NCBI GenBank assembly: GCA_021772915.1
Contig: JAJFLB010000056.1
Location: forward strand, 1-64,000
Length of the DNA: 64,000 nt
Reading direction: 5' to 3'
From: Gammaproteobacteria bacterium
GTDB taxonomy: Bacteria > Pseudomonadota > Gammaproteobacteria > Xanthomonadales > SZUA-36
In this document: positions 1 through 7,909 of the stretch, piece by piece
Position numbering within the stretch: position 1 is the first letter of the stretch
Layout of the letters: each line of letters starts with the position of its first letter
Notes under the pieces: model-generated
The model's input: the letters and a program-made list of their open reading frames with translations, nothing else
The model's database searches: none
What the model was told of the DNA's origin: nothing
Position numbers and translations under genes: made by a program

Positions 1-7
1 CCGTAGG

Positions 8-107
8 GCGTGACCTGAAGCACACATTTGCAGCGTTGCAGCCCTCGCCAAGGCAACCAGCCTTGGCCTTCGGTCTGCGCCTTGCACATGCGCGCTTCAG
101 GTCACGC
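8..107. repeat. Palindromic intergenic cassette A
   Basis: The ends form a perfect 14-bp inverted repeat: GCGTGACCTGAAGC at 8-21 and its reverse complement at 94-107. On the reverse strand the interior contains the words TGCAAGGCG, GGCTGGT and CAACGCTGCA in that order. The same ordered words occur in the cassette at 43343-43436, which has different outer arms. It is probably a REP/MITE-like non-autonomous repeat. No coding capacity is seen. Confidence 0.6.
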
Positions 108-289
108 AGAGGCATCGTATACTTGTTCAGAGGCTCCCTAGATGTCTGAGCCGCGCCGTTGGGTTGTCCTGTTACCCGTAAACCCGCATCAGCAGTGTTT
201 CCAAGCAAACTGTATAAAAAAAATATATACCTACACCTTGCCTCTATCTTATTGAAAAGTAGGGTATAAATTTTTTTCACAAATTTTTG

Positions 290-318
290 TGTACAAATTA
301 ATTGTACTTCAGGGTCAA
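290..318 (+). promoter_or_regulatory. Upstream activator-type element of receiver pair 1
   Basis: Two TGTAC words begin 13 bp apart (290 and 303), followed by TT and then GTCAA ending at 318. The same arrangement, with the same 13-bp offset, occurs in reverse orientation at 12700-12729 before the paralogous operon. The 3' end lies 147 bp from the start codon in both cases. The position about 98 bp upstream of a sigma-54 promoter fits an enhancer-binding-protein site. The cognate activator is not in the window. Confidence 0.55.
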
Positions 319-415
319 GTTCGAAGACATCAGAACAAACCTGAATAACCGACATACCAGGTTAAGTGTATGTATTTAGGGGCTAAAAATATCTAAACTC
401 TCGTTAAAGTTTATG

Positions 416-431
416 TGGCATGTTAATTGCA
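416..431 (+). promoter_or_regulatory. Sigma-54 (-24/-12) promoter
   Basis: TGGCATGTTAATTGCA matches the RpoN consensus, with GG and GC separated by exactly 10 bp. Transcription would start near 442. That puts the upstream in-frame ATG at 420 inside the promoter and favours the start at 465. An equivalent promoter precedes the paralogous pair at 12588-12603. Confidence 0.8.
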
Positions 432-464
432 TCATCTATAGTGAAACAAATGCGAGGTGATCAC

Positions 465-929
465 ATGAACGAAAAAATCAAAATCCTCATCGTTGACGAT
501 GAAGAAGTGGTACGCCTCAGTCATTTAAGGAGCCTTGCGGACACGGACTGCCACGCCGAGTCGGCCCAGGACGGTAAAGAGGCTTTAAGGTTCATGGAGC
601 AACATCCGTTTGACGTCATTCTGCTCGATCTCAGTATGCCAGACCTGAATGGAATGGATGTTCTCAAGATCATCAAACAACGTTGGCCGGCGAGCGAGGT
701 TGTCGTTATTACGGGCTACCCGAGTATCGAATCTGCCAAGGAAGCCGTCAGACTGGGCGCATACAACTACCTGGCCAAGCCGGTAGGCCCCGATGAAGTC
801 ATCAAGGCGGCCAACGATGCCATGACACAAAAACGCTGGGCATTGCGTGATCAGTTGGAGGACCGGAAAACAACCGTGTCTGCCACCAATCAGCCCCTTA
901 ATACACCAATCACACAAATTATGAGCTAG
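465..929 (+). CDS. Single-domain response regulator (receiver only)
   Basis: This 154-residue CheY-like receiver has no output domain. The acidic pair is at D11-D12, the phosphoacceptor is D55 in an LLDL strand, and the conserved lysine is about K105 in an AKP motif. The start at 465 is chosen because AGGTG lies just upstream and the longer in-frame start overlaps the sigma-54 promoter. It is followed 10 bp later by a second receiver gene, so the two are co-transcribed. A paralogue that looks about 80% identical by eye lies at 12098-12553 in inverted orientation. With no DNA-binding part it probably acts by phosphotransfer or protein contact. The partner kinase may be the heme-type kinase at 4658-6523, but that link is inference. 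Confidence 0.9.
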   Translation: MNEKIKILIVDDEEVVRLSHLRSLADTDCHAESAQDGKEALRFMEQHPFDVILLDLSMPDLNGMDVLKIIKQRWPASEVVVITGYPSIESAKEAVRLGAYNYLAKPVGPDEVIKAANDAMTQKRWALRDQLEDRKTTVSATNQPLNTPITQIMS

Positions 930-939
930 GAGGTAAGTC

Positions 940-1704
940 ATGAACACCAAGCTGCAAGTACTAGTTATTGACGATGATGCAGTAGTCGGTCGCAGTTTTG
1001 ATCGGGTTCTGACCAATAAAGGCTATGAGGTCGCCACCGCCCTGAGTGGTGAGGAAGGCCTGGAGACTATCGATAACAGAGATTTCGATGTCGTTTTTAC
1101 CGATATCAAGATGCCGGGTATGGATGGACTAGAAGTTACGGAGCGTATCAAGGCACGCTGCCCCTGGACACCCGTGGTTGTTATTACGGGCTATGGCACT
1201 GCTGAAAATGAAGCCAGAGCCTCGGTGCTCGGCGTCAGCGGTTTTGTTAACAAACCGCTATCACCGGAAATCATTGAGAGCATCACGCTAAAAGCGGTAA
1301 ACGAAGCAAAAGACCATACCGATTCGCACGTAGACATTGAACTGGATGTTGAAGTCCATACCGAGGCAACAGAGAAAGTCAGTTTTGCGACAAGAATACT
1401 TGCATTTGGCAAAACCACCGGGATGTTCCTGGCGACACCGTTCATCGCCTTGGGCTACGTTTTCGCACTGCCGTTGGTTGGCCTCTATCAGTTCGCAAAG
1501 CTGGCCCAGGAGGCTTTCAAAAAAGCACATCCAGGTGCAGCGGCCAAGGCTAAAAAAGCGGGTGTTCGTGCAAAAAACGTGGGTCTGTTTTTCGCGTCAC
1601 CCTTCATTGCCCTGGGCTATGTTATAGCACTGCCATTTGTCGGATTCTACATGTTCGCAAAACTGGGCCGCGAAGCCCATGATAAAAAGGTGTTGTCCAG
1701 GTGA
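940..1704 (+). CDS. Receiver protein with two C-terminal hydrophobic repeats
   Basis: Residues 5-120 are a receiver domain (acidic residues at 11-13, phosphoacceptor D55, lysine in NKP near 105). After a linker come two copies of a hydrophobic unit, at about 161-192 and 215-246. Each reads roughly F-A-(S/T)-P-F-I-A-L-G-Y-V-x-A-L-P-x-V-G and ends F-A-K-L. The repeats are long enough for membrane hairpins or embedded helices, so phosphorylation may move the protein to, or signal at, the membrane. AGGAGG precedes the ATG by a few bases. The paralogue at 11476-12078 has only one repeat. It is followed by a nine-heme cytochrome gene 82 bp downstream. The function of the repeats is unknown. Confidence 0.85.
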   Translation: MNTKLQVLVIDDDAVVGRSFDRVLTNKGYEVATALSGEEGLETIDNRDFDVVFTDIKMPGMDGLEVTERIKARCPWTPVVVITGYGTAENEARASVLGVSGFVNKPLSPEIIESITLKAVNEAKDHTDSHVDIELDVEVHTEATEKVSFATRILAFGKTTGMFLATPFIALGYVFALPLVGLYQFAKLAQEAFKKAHPGAAAKAKKAGVRAKNVGLFFASPFIALGYVIALPFVGFYMFAKLGREAHDKKVLSR

Positions 1705-1786
1705 GTTTTGCGGGTAACCGAATCAACCGGGGCTTATAATGAGCCCCGGTTTTCAGTCAAGATTTGCTCACAAGAGGAGATTTAAA

Positions 1787-3193
1787 ATGACGGCCTCGAC
1801 TAGGGTGAGTGGTGCAATGGGAAACACACGTCCCGTTTTGCCTTCGCTGATAATTTTTCTCATTTTCTGCGCAATTTTCAATGACAGATTGTATGCACAA
1901 CCCGTAGCAGACCCAGCTGCGGAGCTAGCCATTACCAAAAACACTCCGGCGGATTTAGGGACACAGCTTGAAGCCAATCTTAAACAGAACAACAAGTGCC
2001 TGAAATGCCACTCTCGGGAAAAAATCAAAACACTCGAAAGCGGCGAGGAACTCTCTCTGCAAGTACACCGCGACGATTTCACGAGTTCAGCGCATGGTGA
2101 AATCGCTTGTGTGAGTTGTCACGAGGCAATCGGTAGCAGAAGACACCCTTCAAAAAAGACCAATATCACTATCAGTAGCCGGCGTGATTACTCCGTTGAA
2201 ATGAATCAGAGTTGCCGTTCATGTCATGATAAAAAGTCCACTCAGTACGAAGGCAGCATACATTTTTCAATGGTCGGGCAAGGTTCTGAAAAAGCACCTG
2301 TGTGTACAGATTGTCATAGCGCCCACGCGGTCGAGACCATGACGGTGTACCAGCCGGAAACCGGATTTCCCTGTAAGAAATGCCACGAGAATATATTCAT
2401 CGCATATGCCGAAAGCGTACACGGAACGGCCAGGATTAGTGGGAATGTCATTCGGGACAAACACATCCAGGCACCGATCTGTTCAGATTGTCACAGGTCT
2501 CATGAGGTAACTGCGGTGGAAATAGGTGATACCTTACGATCCCAGTGCTTTGGTTGCCACGAGAATGTTCCTCTGTTGCACAGCCAATGGTTACCCAATG
2601 CAGGTACACATCTGGATATTGTTTCCTGTGCTGTTTGCCATGCCCCGTTTGCCAAGCACAGATTTGACCTTCATCTCTATGACAACATCGCTCAGGTTCC
2701 TGTCAATCAGCAAGAGAGTTACAAATTATTCCAGCAACAACTGCAAGATATTGAGGTGGGGGGCAATGTGGATCCGCTGGCAGTCTGGAAACTGATTGAG
2801 GAAAGTAATGAGACCAGTTTGCCTGCAAATATCTCCCTGCGTGGCCGCATGGAAGTAAGATCCGGTGTTTGGGCACACCAGATTGCATCCAAGAGTTTCG
2901 CGGTCAGAACTTGTGATAGTTGCCACCAGGCTGGTAACAGGCAGGCTCTGGATGTAACGGTTTCTGTCCCCCAGCAAGATGGACGAATACAGCGATTTGA
3001 AACCGACCGGGAAGAACTGGACTCTGTTGGTGCAATGAAGTCCATCAGTGAGTTCTTTGCAATTGGCGGTAACAAGAACAGATTGCTGGATATTCTGGTG
3101 TTACTTTCATTGATCATTGGGGTTGCGATTCCAGTTGGCCACTTCACGCTTGGCCAAATGATCAAGGAAAAACTGGACCGAGGAGAGCAATGA
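1787..3193 (+). CDS. Nine-heme periplasmic c-type cytochrome, membrane anchored
   Basis: The 468-residue protein has an N-terminal signal or anchor segment and nine CXXCH heme-c motifs: CLKCH, CVSCH, CRSCH, CTDCH, CKKCH, CSDCH, CFGCH, CAVCH and CDSCH. A C-terminal transmembrane helix (LLDILVLLSLIIGVAI) precedes a short basic tail. The start at 1787 is preceded by AGAGGAG; the longer in-frame extension lacks such a site. It overlaps the next gene, a b-type cytochrome, by 4 bp (ATGA). Together they have the composition of CbcL (nine c-hemes plus a HydC/FdnI-like cytochrome b) but as two polypeptides. The likely role is quinol oxidation with electron delivery to periplasmic carriers. Confidence 0.9.
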   Translation: MTASTRVSGAMGNTRPVLPSLIIFLIFCAIFNDRLYAQPVADPAAELAITKNTPADLGTQLEANLKQNNKCLKCHSREKIKTLESGEELSLQVHRDDFTSSAHGEIACVSCHEAIGSRRHPSKKTNITISSRRDYSVEMNQSCRSCHDKKSTQYEGSIHFSMVGQGSEKAPVCTDCHSAHAVETMTVYQPETGFPCKKCHENIFIAYAESVHGTARISGNVIRDKHIQAPICSDCHRSHEVTAVEIGDTLRSQCFGCHENVPLLHSQWLPNAGTHLDIVSCAVCHAPFAKHRFDLHLYDNIAQVPVNQQESYKLFQQQLQDIEVGGNVDPLAVWKLIEESNETSLPANISLRGRMEVRSGVWAHQIASKSFAVRTCDSCHQAGNRQALDVTVSVPQQDGRIQRFETDREELDSVGAMKSISEFFAIGGNKNRLLDILVLLSLIIGVAIPVGHFTLGQMIKEKLDRGEQ

Positions 3194-3870
3194 TGGCGAC
3201 GAAGAATCCAGAACAAGTTCAGCTCAAAAGTTGGAAAAAAACGAGTGACGGCGAGTTATACATTAATCCTCTGCCCGTGCGTATCTGGCACTGGTTACAT
3301 GCGATGGGTTTTGTGGTGTTGATCCTGACAGGCATTCAAATCAGGTACACAAACCTGTTCAATGTGCTGACCTTTGAAACCGCAGTCAAGACACACAACT
3401 GGGTCGCTTTCGCAGTTATCGCCAACTACTTTATCTGGCTGGGGTTTTATCTTTTCTCAGACAGAATCACGGTCTATCATCCTGAACTCAACCCACGGAA
3501 ATTTTTTGACAAGGCCTTCGAACAAGCAAGGTACTACAGCTATGGCATCTTCAAGGGCGAGCGCAGCCCACATAAGGTACAACCGTATGACAAGTTCAAT
3601 CCGATGCAGAGCATCACCTACCAGATCGTGATGCTGTTGGTTGTTCCTGTCCAGTTCATTACCGGCATTATGATGTGGGATATCAAACGTTTTGAAAGCT
3701 GGATAGCGATGTTCGGTGGAATACAGGTAATAGATACGGTGCACGTGCTGGTATTCATATTCTTCCTGTCCTTTACCATGATCCATGCTTACATGGGTGC
3801 ACTCGGACAGAAGCCATCAACCCACTTCAAAGAAATGTTCACCGGTTTTGAAGAGGAGTACGAAGAGTAG
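3190..3870 (+). CDS. Membrane b-type cytochrome (HydC/FdnI/thiosulfate-reductase type)
   Basis: The 226-residue integral membrane protein has about four transmembrane helices. Candidate heme-b ligands include the histidines in RIWHWLH (helix 1), the KTHNW segment, DTVHVL and MIHAYMG. This matches the di-heme cytochrome b subunit family of hydrogenases, formate dehydrogenases and thiosulfate reductases. It is translationally coupled to the nine-heme cytochrome through ATGA overlap (a second ATG lies at 3193). It should take electrons from menaquinol or ubiquinol and pass them to the c-hemes of its partner. It ends 2 bp from the convergent receiver-GcvH gene, with no room for a terminator between them. 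Confidence 0.88.
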   Translation: MMATKNPEQVQLKSWKKTSDGELYINPLPVRIWHWLHAMGFVVLILTGIQIRYTNLFNVLTFETAVKTHNWVAFAVIANYFIWLGFYLFSDRITVYHPELNPRKFFDKAFEQARYYSYGIFKGERSPHKVQPYDKFNPMQSITYQIVMLLVVPVQFITGIMMWDIKRFESWIAMFGGIQVIDTVHVLVFIFFLSFTMIHAYMGALGQKPSTHFKEMFTGFEEEYEE

Positions 3871-3872
3871 CA

Positions 3873-4661
3873 TCAAAAACTCAGCCATTGCAGGTCGCTC
3901 GCGGGATTTGACGGCAAAATCCGATACAACCATCCTCTGAAATAGGGGTCCTTCTCGACCAGCGAGGGATTCGATTGTGCGTGGGCATTGACCTCAAGAA
4001 TCCGGCCACTCAATGGGCACATAATGCCGTGTGTCGAGCCGTCCGGGGATGTCGCTTCCGCGCAGGGAACGCCCTGCAAAAGGTCTTCGCCAAGCGGCGA
4101 AAGCTTGAATTCCTTTATACCATCCGCCGCCTTTAGGAATAAATCACTCACCCCGATTTTTGCGATCCCCTGGTCTTCCATCAGAACCCAGCTGACATAC
4201 CCGAGCCGGTGGTAGTCTGTAGGACAAGGGACAAAGCTCATGGAGCCATTGCGCGGTAGACTGGCCGACTCGGCCTCGTCCAGAAGCATGCTACAACGGC
4301 GACTGCGCCGAATCACCGTGAGCAATTCATCGGCCGTGAAGGGTTTTGGGATATAGTCGACAGCACCGGTCGACGCCAGGCTTCTGATTGCGTTTTCCAC
4401 AGTGGAGTACCCGGTCATCATGACCACGGGTGTCCGGATACCCTTGCGGGCGAGCTCTTCGAGGAACTGAAAACCGTCGAGGTCGTGCATCATGATGTCG
4501 CAGAGCACCAGACGAAATTCATCTTGGGCCATACACCGAAGCGCCTCCACGGCATTATCTGCCGCGGTGACGGTCATCCCTTCTGCGCCACACACCTTTT
4601 CTACCGCCTGGTTGATCGTCGGTTCATCGTCGATGACCAGAATGTCCCGTACCTGGCTCAC
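3873..4661 (-). CDS. Response regulator fused to GcvH-like domain
   Basis: Residues 1-125 are a receiver (acidic pair in IDDE, phosphoacceptor Asp in LCDIMM, Lys in PKPF). Residues of about 145-255 resemble glycine cleavage H protein: the GYVSWVLMEDQGIAKIGVSD strand region, a CPLSGRILEVN segment, and a PYFRGWLYRI end like the H-protein C-terminus. The lipoylated ESVKA segment of true GcvH is replaced by sequence without the lysine, so it is not expected to carry lipoate. It overlaps the kinase gene at 4658 by 4 bp and is clearly its cognate regulator. With no DNA-binding domain, the H-like domain is presumably the output, binding a partner protein. A second such fusion is at 9859-11025. Confidence 0.85.
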   Translation of the reverse strand: MSQVRDILVIDDEPTINQAVEKVCGAEGMTVTAADNAVEALRCMAQDEFRLVLCDIMMHDLDGFQFLEELARKGIRTPVVMMTGYSTVENAIRSLASTGAVDYIPKPFTADELLTVIRRSRRCSMLLDEAESASLPRNGSMSFVPCPTDYHRLGYVSWVLMEDQGIAKIGVSDLFLKAADGIKEFKLSPLGEDLLQGVPCAEATSPDGSTHGIMCPLSGRILEVNAHAQSNPSLVEKDPYFRGWLYRILPSNPASDLQWLSF

Positions 4662-6523
4662 AATCCCACCGGAATACGGATGATAAAGGTCGTCCCTGCC
4701 CCAACCTCACTTTCCACCGAGATTGTTCCGTTGTGGTTGTCCACGATCCCCCAGGTCACGGCCAAACCCAGACCCGTCCCTTTTTGGCCCTTTGTCGTTG
4801 CAAACGGTTCGAAAAGTTTTGAAATCTGTGTCTTGGGAATGCCACAACCGTCGTCTGTCACCCGAATCTCCACGTATTTGTCGTTCCAGGCGGAATCTAT
4901 CTGTTCCCATTGATGCCAGCCGCATCCATCCCTTAAGCAGCCTTGTACAAGTCCTTTGAGGGGAACTTCGAACGCATAGATGGGGGCCTCGCAATGCGGA
5001 CAGAACTCACCCTCGGCCATGAGTGAGGTAGAGCAATCCGGGCATAGGAACTCGACACCCTCATCAAAGGCGGGCATACCGTTCAAATGATGCTCGGTTG
5101 AACCGTACATGGGATTGAGGTGAATGAGCCCAGTCTGCTTCTTCTTTCGGTAACGCATACTGATGGCAGGTTTTGCGTCAACCTGAATCTTTCTATCTAC
5201 CAGGTCATGCCGTTTCGGACAGAGGGCGCGCTTGATCTGGAGGACTCCCGTGGGACCAAGACTTATTGCCTTACTTGTCACGTTAATGGTTCCCCTGTTT
5301 TCCCCGATGGCGTCCGACGCGTTGACCATCAGGTTGATGAAGACCTGCTGTATCTGGTTGGCGTCCAACGTCACGTTCGGCAGCGTCGTGTCCAGGTCCA
5401 TAACCAGTTCCACCTGCCTCATGGAGAGTTGATTCTCGATTACGGTTGCCGCACGACCGATGATCTCATTAATGTCAGCCTTGCGTTTTTTAGGGACGGT
5501 CTGCCGGGCAAAATCCAACAGACTCTTGACGATCTCGCGGCAGCGGATGGTTTCGGATACTATGACCTGGAGGTCGTCAGCAGTTTCGGGTTGTCCCTGC
5601 GCCCGCTTCAACAGGTAACTACTGTTTGTGAGCACCGCCGTCAGCGGATTATTAATCTCGTGTGCCACCCCGGCAGCCAATCTCCCCAGCGAGGCGAGCT
5701 TGTCCGACTGGAAGAGTTGGAGTCGAGCCTCGGCCAGGTTGTCGGTCATATTATTGAAGGACCTAGCCAACATCCCGAGCTCGTCGTCTCCCTTCACCTC
5801 GACCCGATACCCAAGATTCCCACCGGCGACATGCCGTGTTGCGGTGAGAAGCGCCTGGACCGGTCGGTCAATCCACCATCGAACCAGCAAGCCGATGATC
5901 AGGCTCAGAATAATGATGGCACTGACGGCGAAAATGACAATTGCTAACTGGCTGTGGCGGATGTTCCGGTCAACTTCGGTGAGCGGCATGGTGACATCCA
6001 GTACCCCCAGTACGACCTGTGTTTCAGGGTGCGCATGACAGGCCGCACTCCAGCATGACTGCTCATTGTATATGGGGTTGATGATACCCAGCAGTCGCGA
6101 TGAATCCGGATAGGGTCGGAAAATTCGTGTGCGCTCTTTCTGTTCCAACTGCTCCAGAGGTTCACCCGCAGAGTGGCACCGGTAGCAGCTCTCTGCTTTC
6201 TTGTCGACCATCCTTCCGATCTCGGTGGCGACCGATGAGTAAATGATCTCTCCAGACTTGTTAAATACGCGGATACGGTCAATACTCACCTGCTTACCGA
6301 TGCGACGGATACTCTCATGAATCCCCTTTCGGTCGTTGTGCAACATGTCGTACTCGGTATCCGACTTGACGGCTTCGCTGAGTTGGTTCGCGTGCCGTTC
6401 CACCTCGGTGAGCAGACTCTTTTTTTCAGATTGAATATTGAAAAAGGCGAATACGCCAATCACCACCAGGACCGTCGATACCACTCCGAGGTTTAGCTTC
6501 AGGCTTATTTTGCTATTGAGCAT
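4658..6523 (-). CDS. Sensor histidine kinase with periplasmic heme motifs and Cys-rich insert in ATPase domain
   Basis: The 621-residue kinase begins with a transmembrane helix (about 10-30). The periplasmic domain carries CYRCH (113-117) and a CX4CH motif (157-163), both plausible covalent heme-c sites. A second transmembrane helix (about 191-215) leads to HAMP, then HisKA with VAHEINNP (phospho-His about H288). The ATPase domain has its N-box NASDAI at 401-406, but DDGCGIP (the G1 box) only follows at about 557. The intervening insert of roughly 120 residues holds C435, CPDC at 494-497, CPHC at 508-511, C529 and C534, like a zinc ribbon or rubredoxin knuckle. It probably senses periplasmic redox state or ligands through heme, with a second metal site in the cytoplasm. 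It is followed by its regulator with 4-bp overlap. Confidence 0.9.
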   Translation of the reverse strand: MLNSKISLKLNLGVVSTVLVVIGVFAFFNIQSEKKSLLTEVERHANQLSEAVKSDTEYDMLHNDRKGIHESIRRIGKQVSIDRIRVFNKSGEIIYSSVATEIGRMVDKKAESCYRCHSAGEPLEQLEQKERTRIFRPYPDSSRLLGIINPIYNEQSCWSAACHAHPETQVVLGVLDVTMPLTEVDRNIRHSQLAIVIFAVSAIIILSLIIGLLVRWWIDRPVQALLTATRHVAGGNLGYRVEVKGDDELGMLARSFNNMTDNLAEARLQLFQSDKLASLGRLAAGVAHEINNPLTAVLTNSSYLLKRAQGQPETADDLQVIVSETIRCREIVKSLLDFARQTVPKKRKADINEIIGRAATVIENQLSMRQVELVMDLDTTLPNVTLDANQIQQVFINLMVNASDAIGENRGTINVTSKAISLGPTGVLQIKRALCPKRHDLVDRKIQVDAKPAISMRYRKKKQTGLIHLNPMYGSTEHHLNGMPAFDEGVEFLCPDCSTSLMAEGEFCPHCEAPIYAFEVPLKGLVQGCLRDGCGWHQWEQIDSAWNDKYVEIRVTDDGCGIPKTQISKLFEPFATTKGQKGTGLGLAVTWGIVDNHNGTISVESEVGAGTTFIIRIPVGL

Positions 6524-6551
6524 GGATTACCCAAAAAGGTGCTTATCAAGC

Positions 6552-6683
6552 TTAATCCTTGCCTTTGTTTGCCGGAGACTTAAGATACAGCACCAAATAG
6601 ATGAACAAGCCCCAAAAGCACAACAAAAGCAGGTACTCGAGACCTTTGGTTTCAAAAATATTTACATAATAAAATGAGTCCAT
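6552..6683 (-). CDS. 43-residue single-pass membrane protein
   Basis: A 43-codon frame starts at 6683, 14 bp after the NrfD stop, with AGGAAG six bases upstream of the ATG. It begins MDSFYYVNIFETKGLEYLLL, continues as one transmembrane helix (roughly residues 17-34) and ends with a short Lys-rich tail. The FETKGLEYLL stretch before a single helix recalls, from memory, small subunits or N-termini near NrfD/Hmc-type complexes and GcvH-like proteins. I cannot verify that here. Its place between NrfD and the kinase, with a good ribosome site, argues for a small subunit or assembly factor of the membrane complex. Confidence 0.75.
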   Translation of the reverse strand: MDSFYYVNIFETKGLEYLLLLCFWGLFIYLVLYLKSPANKGKD

Positions 6684-6697
6684 TTTAGCTTCCTATT

Positions 6698-7909
6698 CTA
6701 CGTGTGCTGATGATTTGAACTTAATACTGGCATGCGGGTGACAACCCACCTGAATACCCAGATTTGAACGAAGACCACCGTCATCGACACGATAAATTCC
6801 TGCCAGGATGGGAAATAACGTACATCCGCGTACCAGTTGAAACAGATAATGGAAATGTTGAGCCGGTTGAGCAAGATGCCTATCAAGGCCATTACAGCGG
6901 CAATTTTAATGACTTTCACACTTTTGTGCTTGAAGCCAAAGGCAAACATCAAGGCCGGAATCAACACAAAACCAATCACTTCCAAGAGGAACCACAAGCC
7001 AAACCCGTCATTAAGCAACTCCCATTGTTTCTCATGAATGAAAAGTAGTGCTTTGAAAAAATAGTAGACAAACATGGTGATGGCAGCGCCTTTTGCCAGG
7101 CCCAGGACAATGTCTTCAAACGAGCGATGACTGTTGGGCTCCATAAAATTTTTGAACACCCGGTGACTAATCGTTCCCTCGACGATAATCATGGCCAAGC
7201 CTGCATAAACACTGGAGACAAAAAACTGGATCGGAATAAACTCCGACCACCACAGCGGATGAATTTTAGTTTTTGCCATCAGGTATAAGGCCCCAAGGCC
7301 TGATTGATGAAGCAACGACAATGTGATCCCCAAAATAACCGTGGCGAGCGTAAGGCTGGCGAGAAACTTGCGGGCCTTCTCCCAGTGCATCCATTCCGCG
7401 ACAGCTGGAGAAAATTCGATGAATGCTGCAAGCATGTAAAGCAAAAAATGCCAGCAAATCAAGAATAAAATGGAACTGAATCCAAACGAGTTGCCAATGT
7501 AGGGATTATAACCAAACCATGGTCGTCCCAGGTCAAGTAACAGGGCGCCAGCGTAAAAAGTGTAGGCCATGAATCCGTTTAAGACCGTGATGCGTACAAT
7601 GGAGTGGTATTTGTCCACTTTCATCACATAAACCACAAATGTGATGACGTAGGCTCCGCCGGCAAGGGCGACACCGGTAACAACATTAAGACCCTTCCAA
7701 AGACCCCAGGGTACCTCCTGTGAGAGATTGACCACGGATCCGAGGCCGTAGACAAAGCGGAAATACAGGATGATCACGCCGATCAAAATGATCGGAATAG
7801 AGATAACATTAAACGGGGTGAACCATGGCCCGCGTGGCTTCATCTCCTGGATCAGGAATCTAAAGAAATTGCCAAATGAGGCGTAAACAACAGCTTCTTT
7901 ATTCATCAT
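6698..7909 (-). CDS. NrfD/HmcC-type integral membrane quinol subunit
   Basis: The protein is about 403 residues with roughly ten hydrophobic helices (for example GVIILYFRFVYGLG and GGAYVITFVVYVM). It matches the NrfD/PsrC family, in which a conserved helix bundle binds quinol at the periplasmic face without cofactors. The start at 7909, or ATG at 7906, is preferred over the longer frame. AAGGGG lies just upstream and the overlap with the preceding Fe-S gene becomes only 8-11 bp. It follows the Fe-S protein gene and precedes the 43-residue peptide gene. It should exchange electrons between the quinone pool and the periplasmic Fe-S protein and nine-heme cytochrome of the same operon. Confidence 0.88.
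   Translation of the reverse strand: MMNKEAVVYASFGNFFRFLIQEMKPRGPWFTPFNVISIPIILIGVIILYFRFVYGLGSVVNLSQEVPWGLWKGLNVVTGVALAGGAYVITFVVYVMKVDKYHSIVRITVLNGFMAYTFYAGALLLDLGRPWFGYNPYIGNSFGFSSILFLICWHFLLYMLAAFIEFSPAVAEWMHWEKARKFLASLTLATVILGITLSLLHQSGLGALYLMAKTKIHPLWWSEFIPIQFFVSSVYAGLAMIIVEGTISHRVFKNFMEPNSHRSFEDIVLGLAKGAAITMFVYYFFKALLFIHEKQWELLNDGFGLWFLLEVIGFVLIPALMFAFGFKHKSVKVIKIAAVMALIGILLNRLNISIICFNWYADVRYFPSWQEFIVSMTVVFVQIWVFRWVVTRMPVLSSNHQHT

Noticed and set aside
420-464. In-frame N-terminal extension of the first receiver gene
   Set aside because: The ATG at 420 lies inside the sigma-54 promoter and upstream of the expected transcript start. The ATG at 465 has a ribosome site and matches the paralogue.
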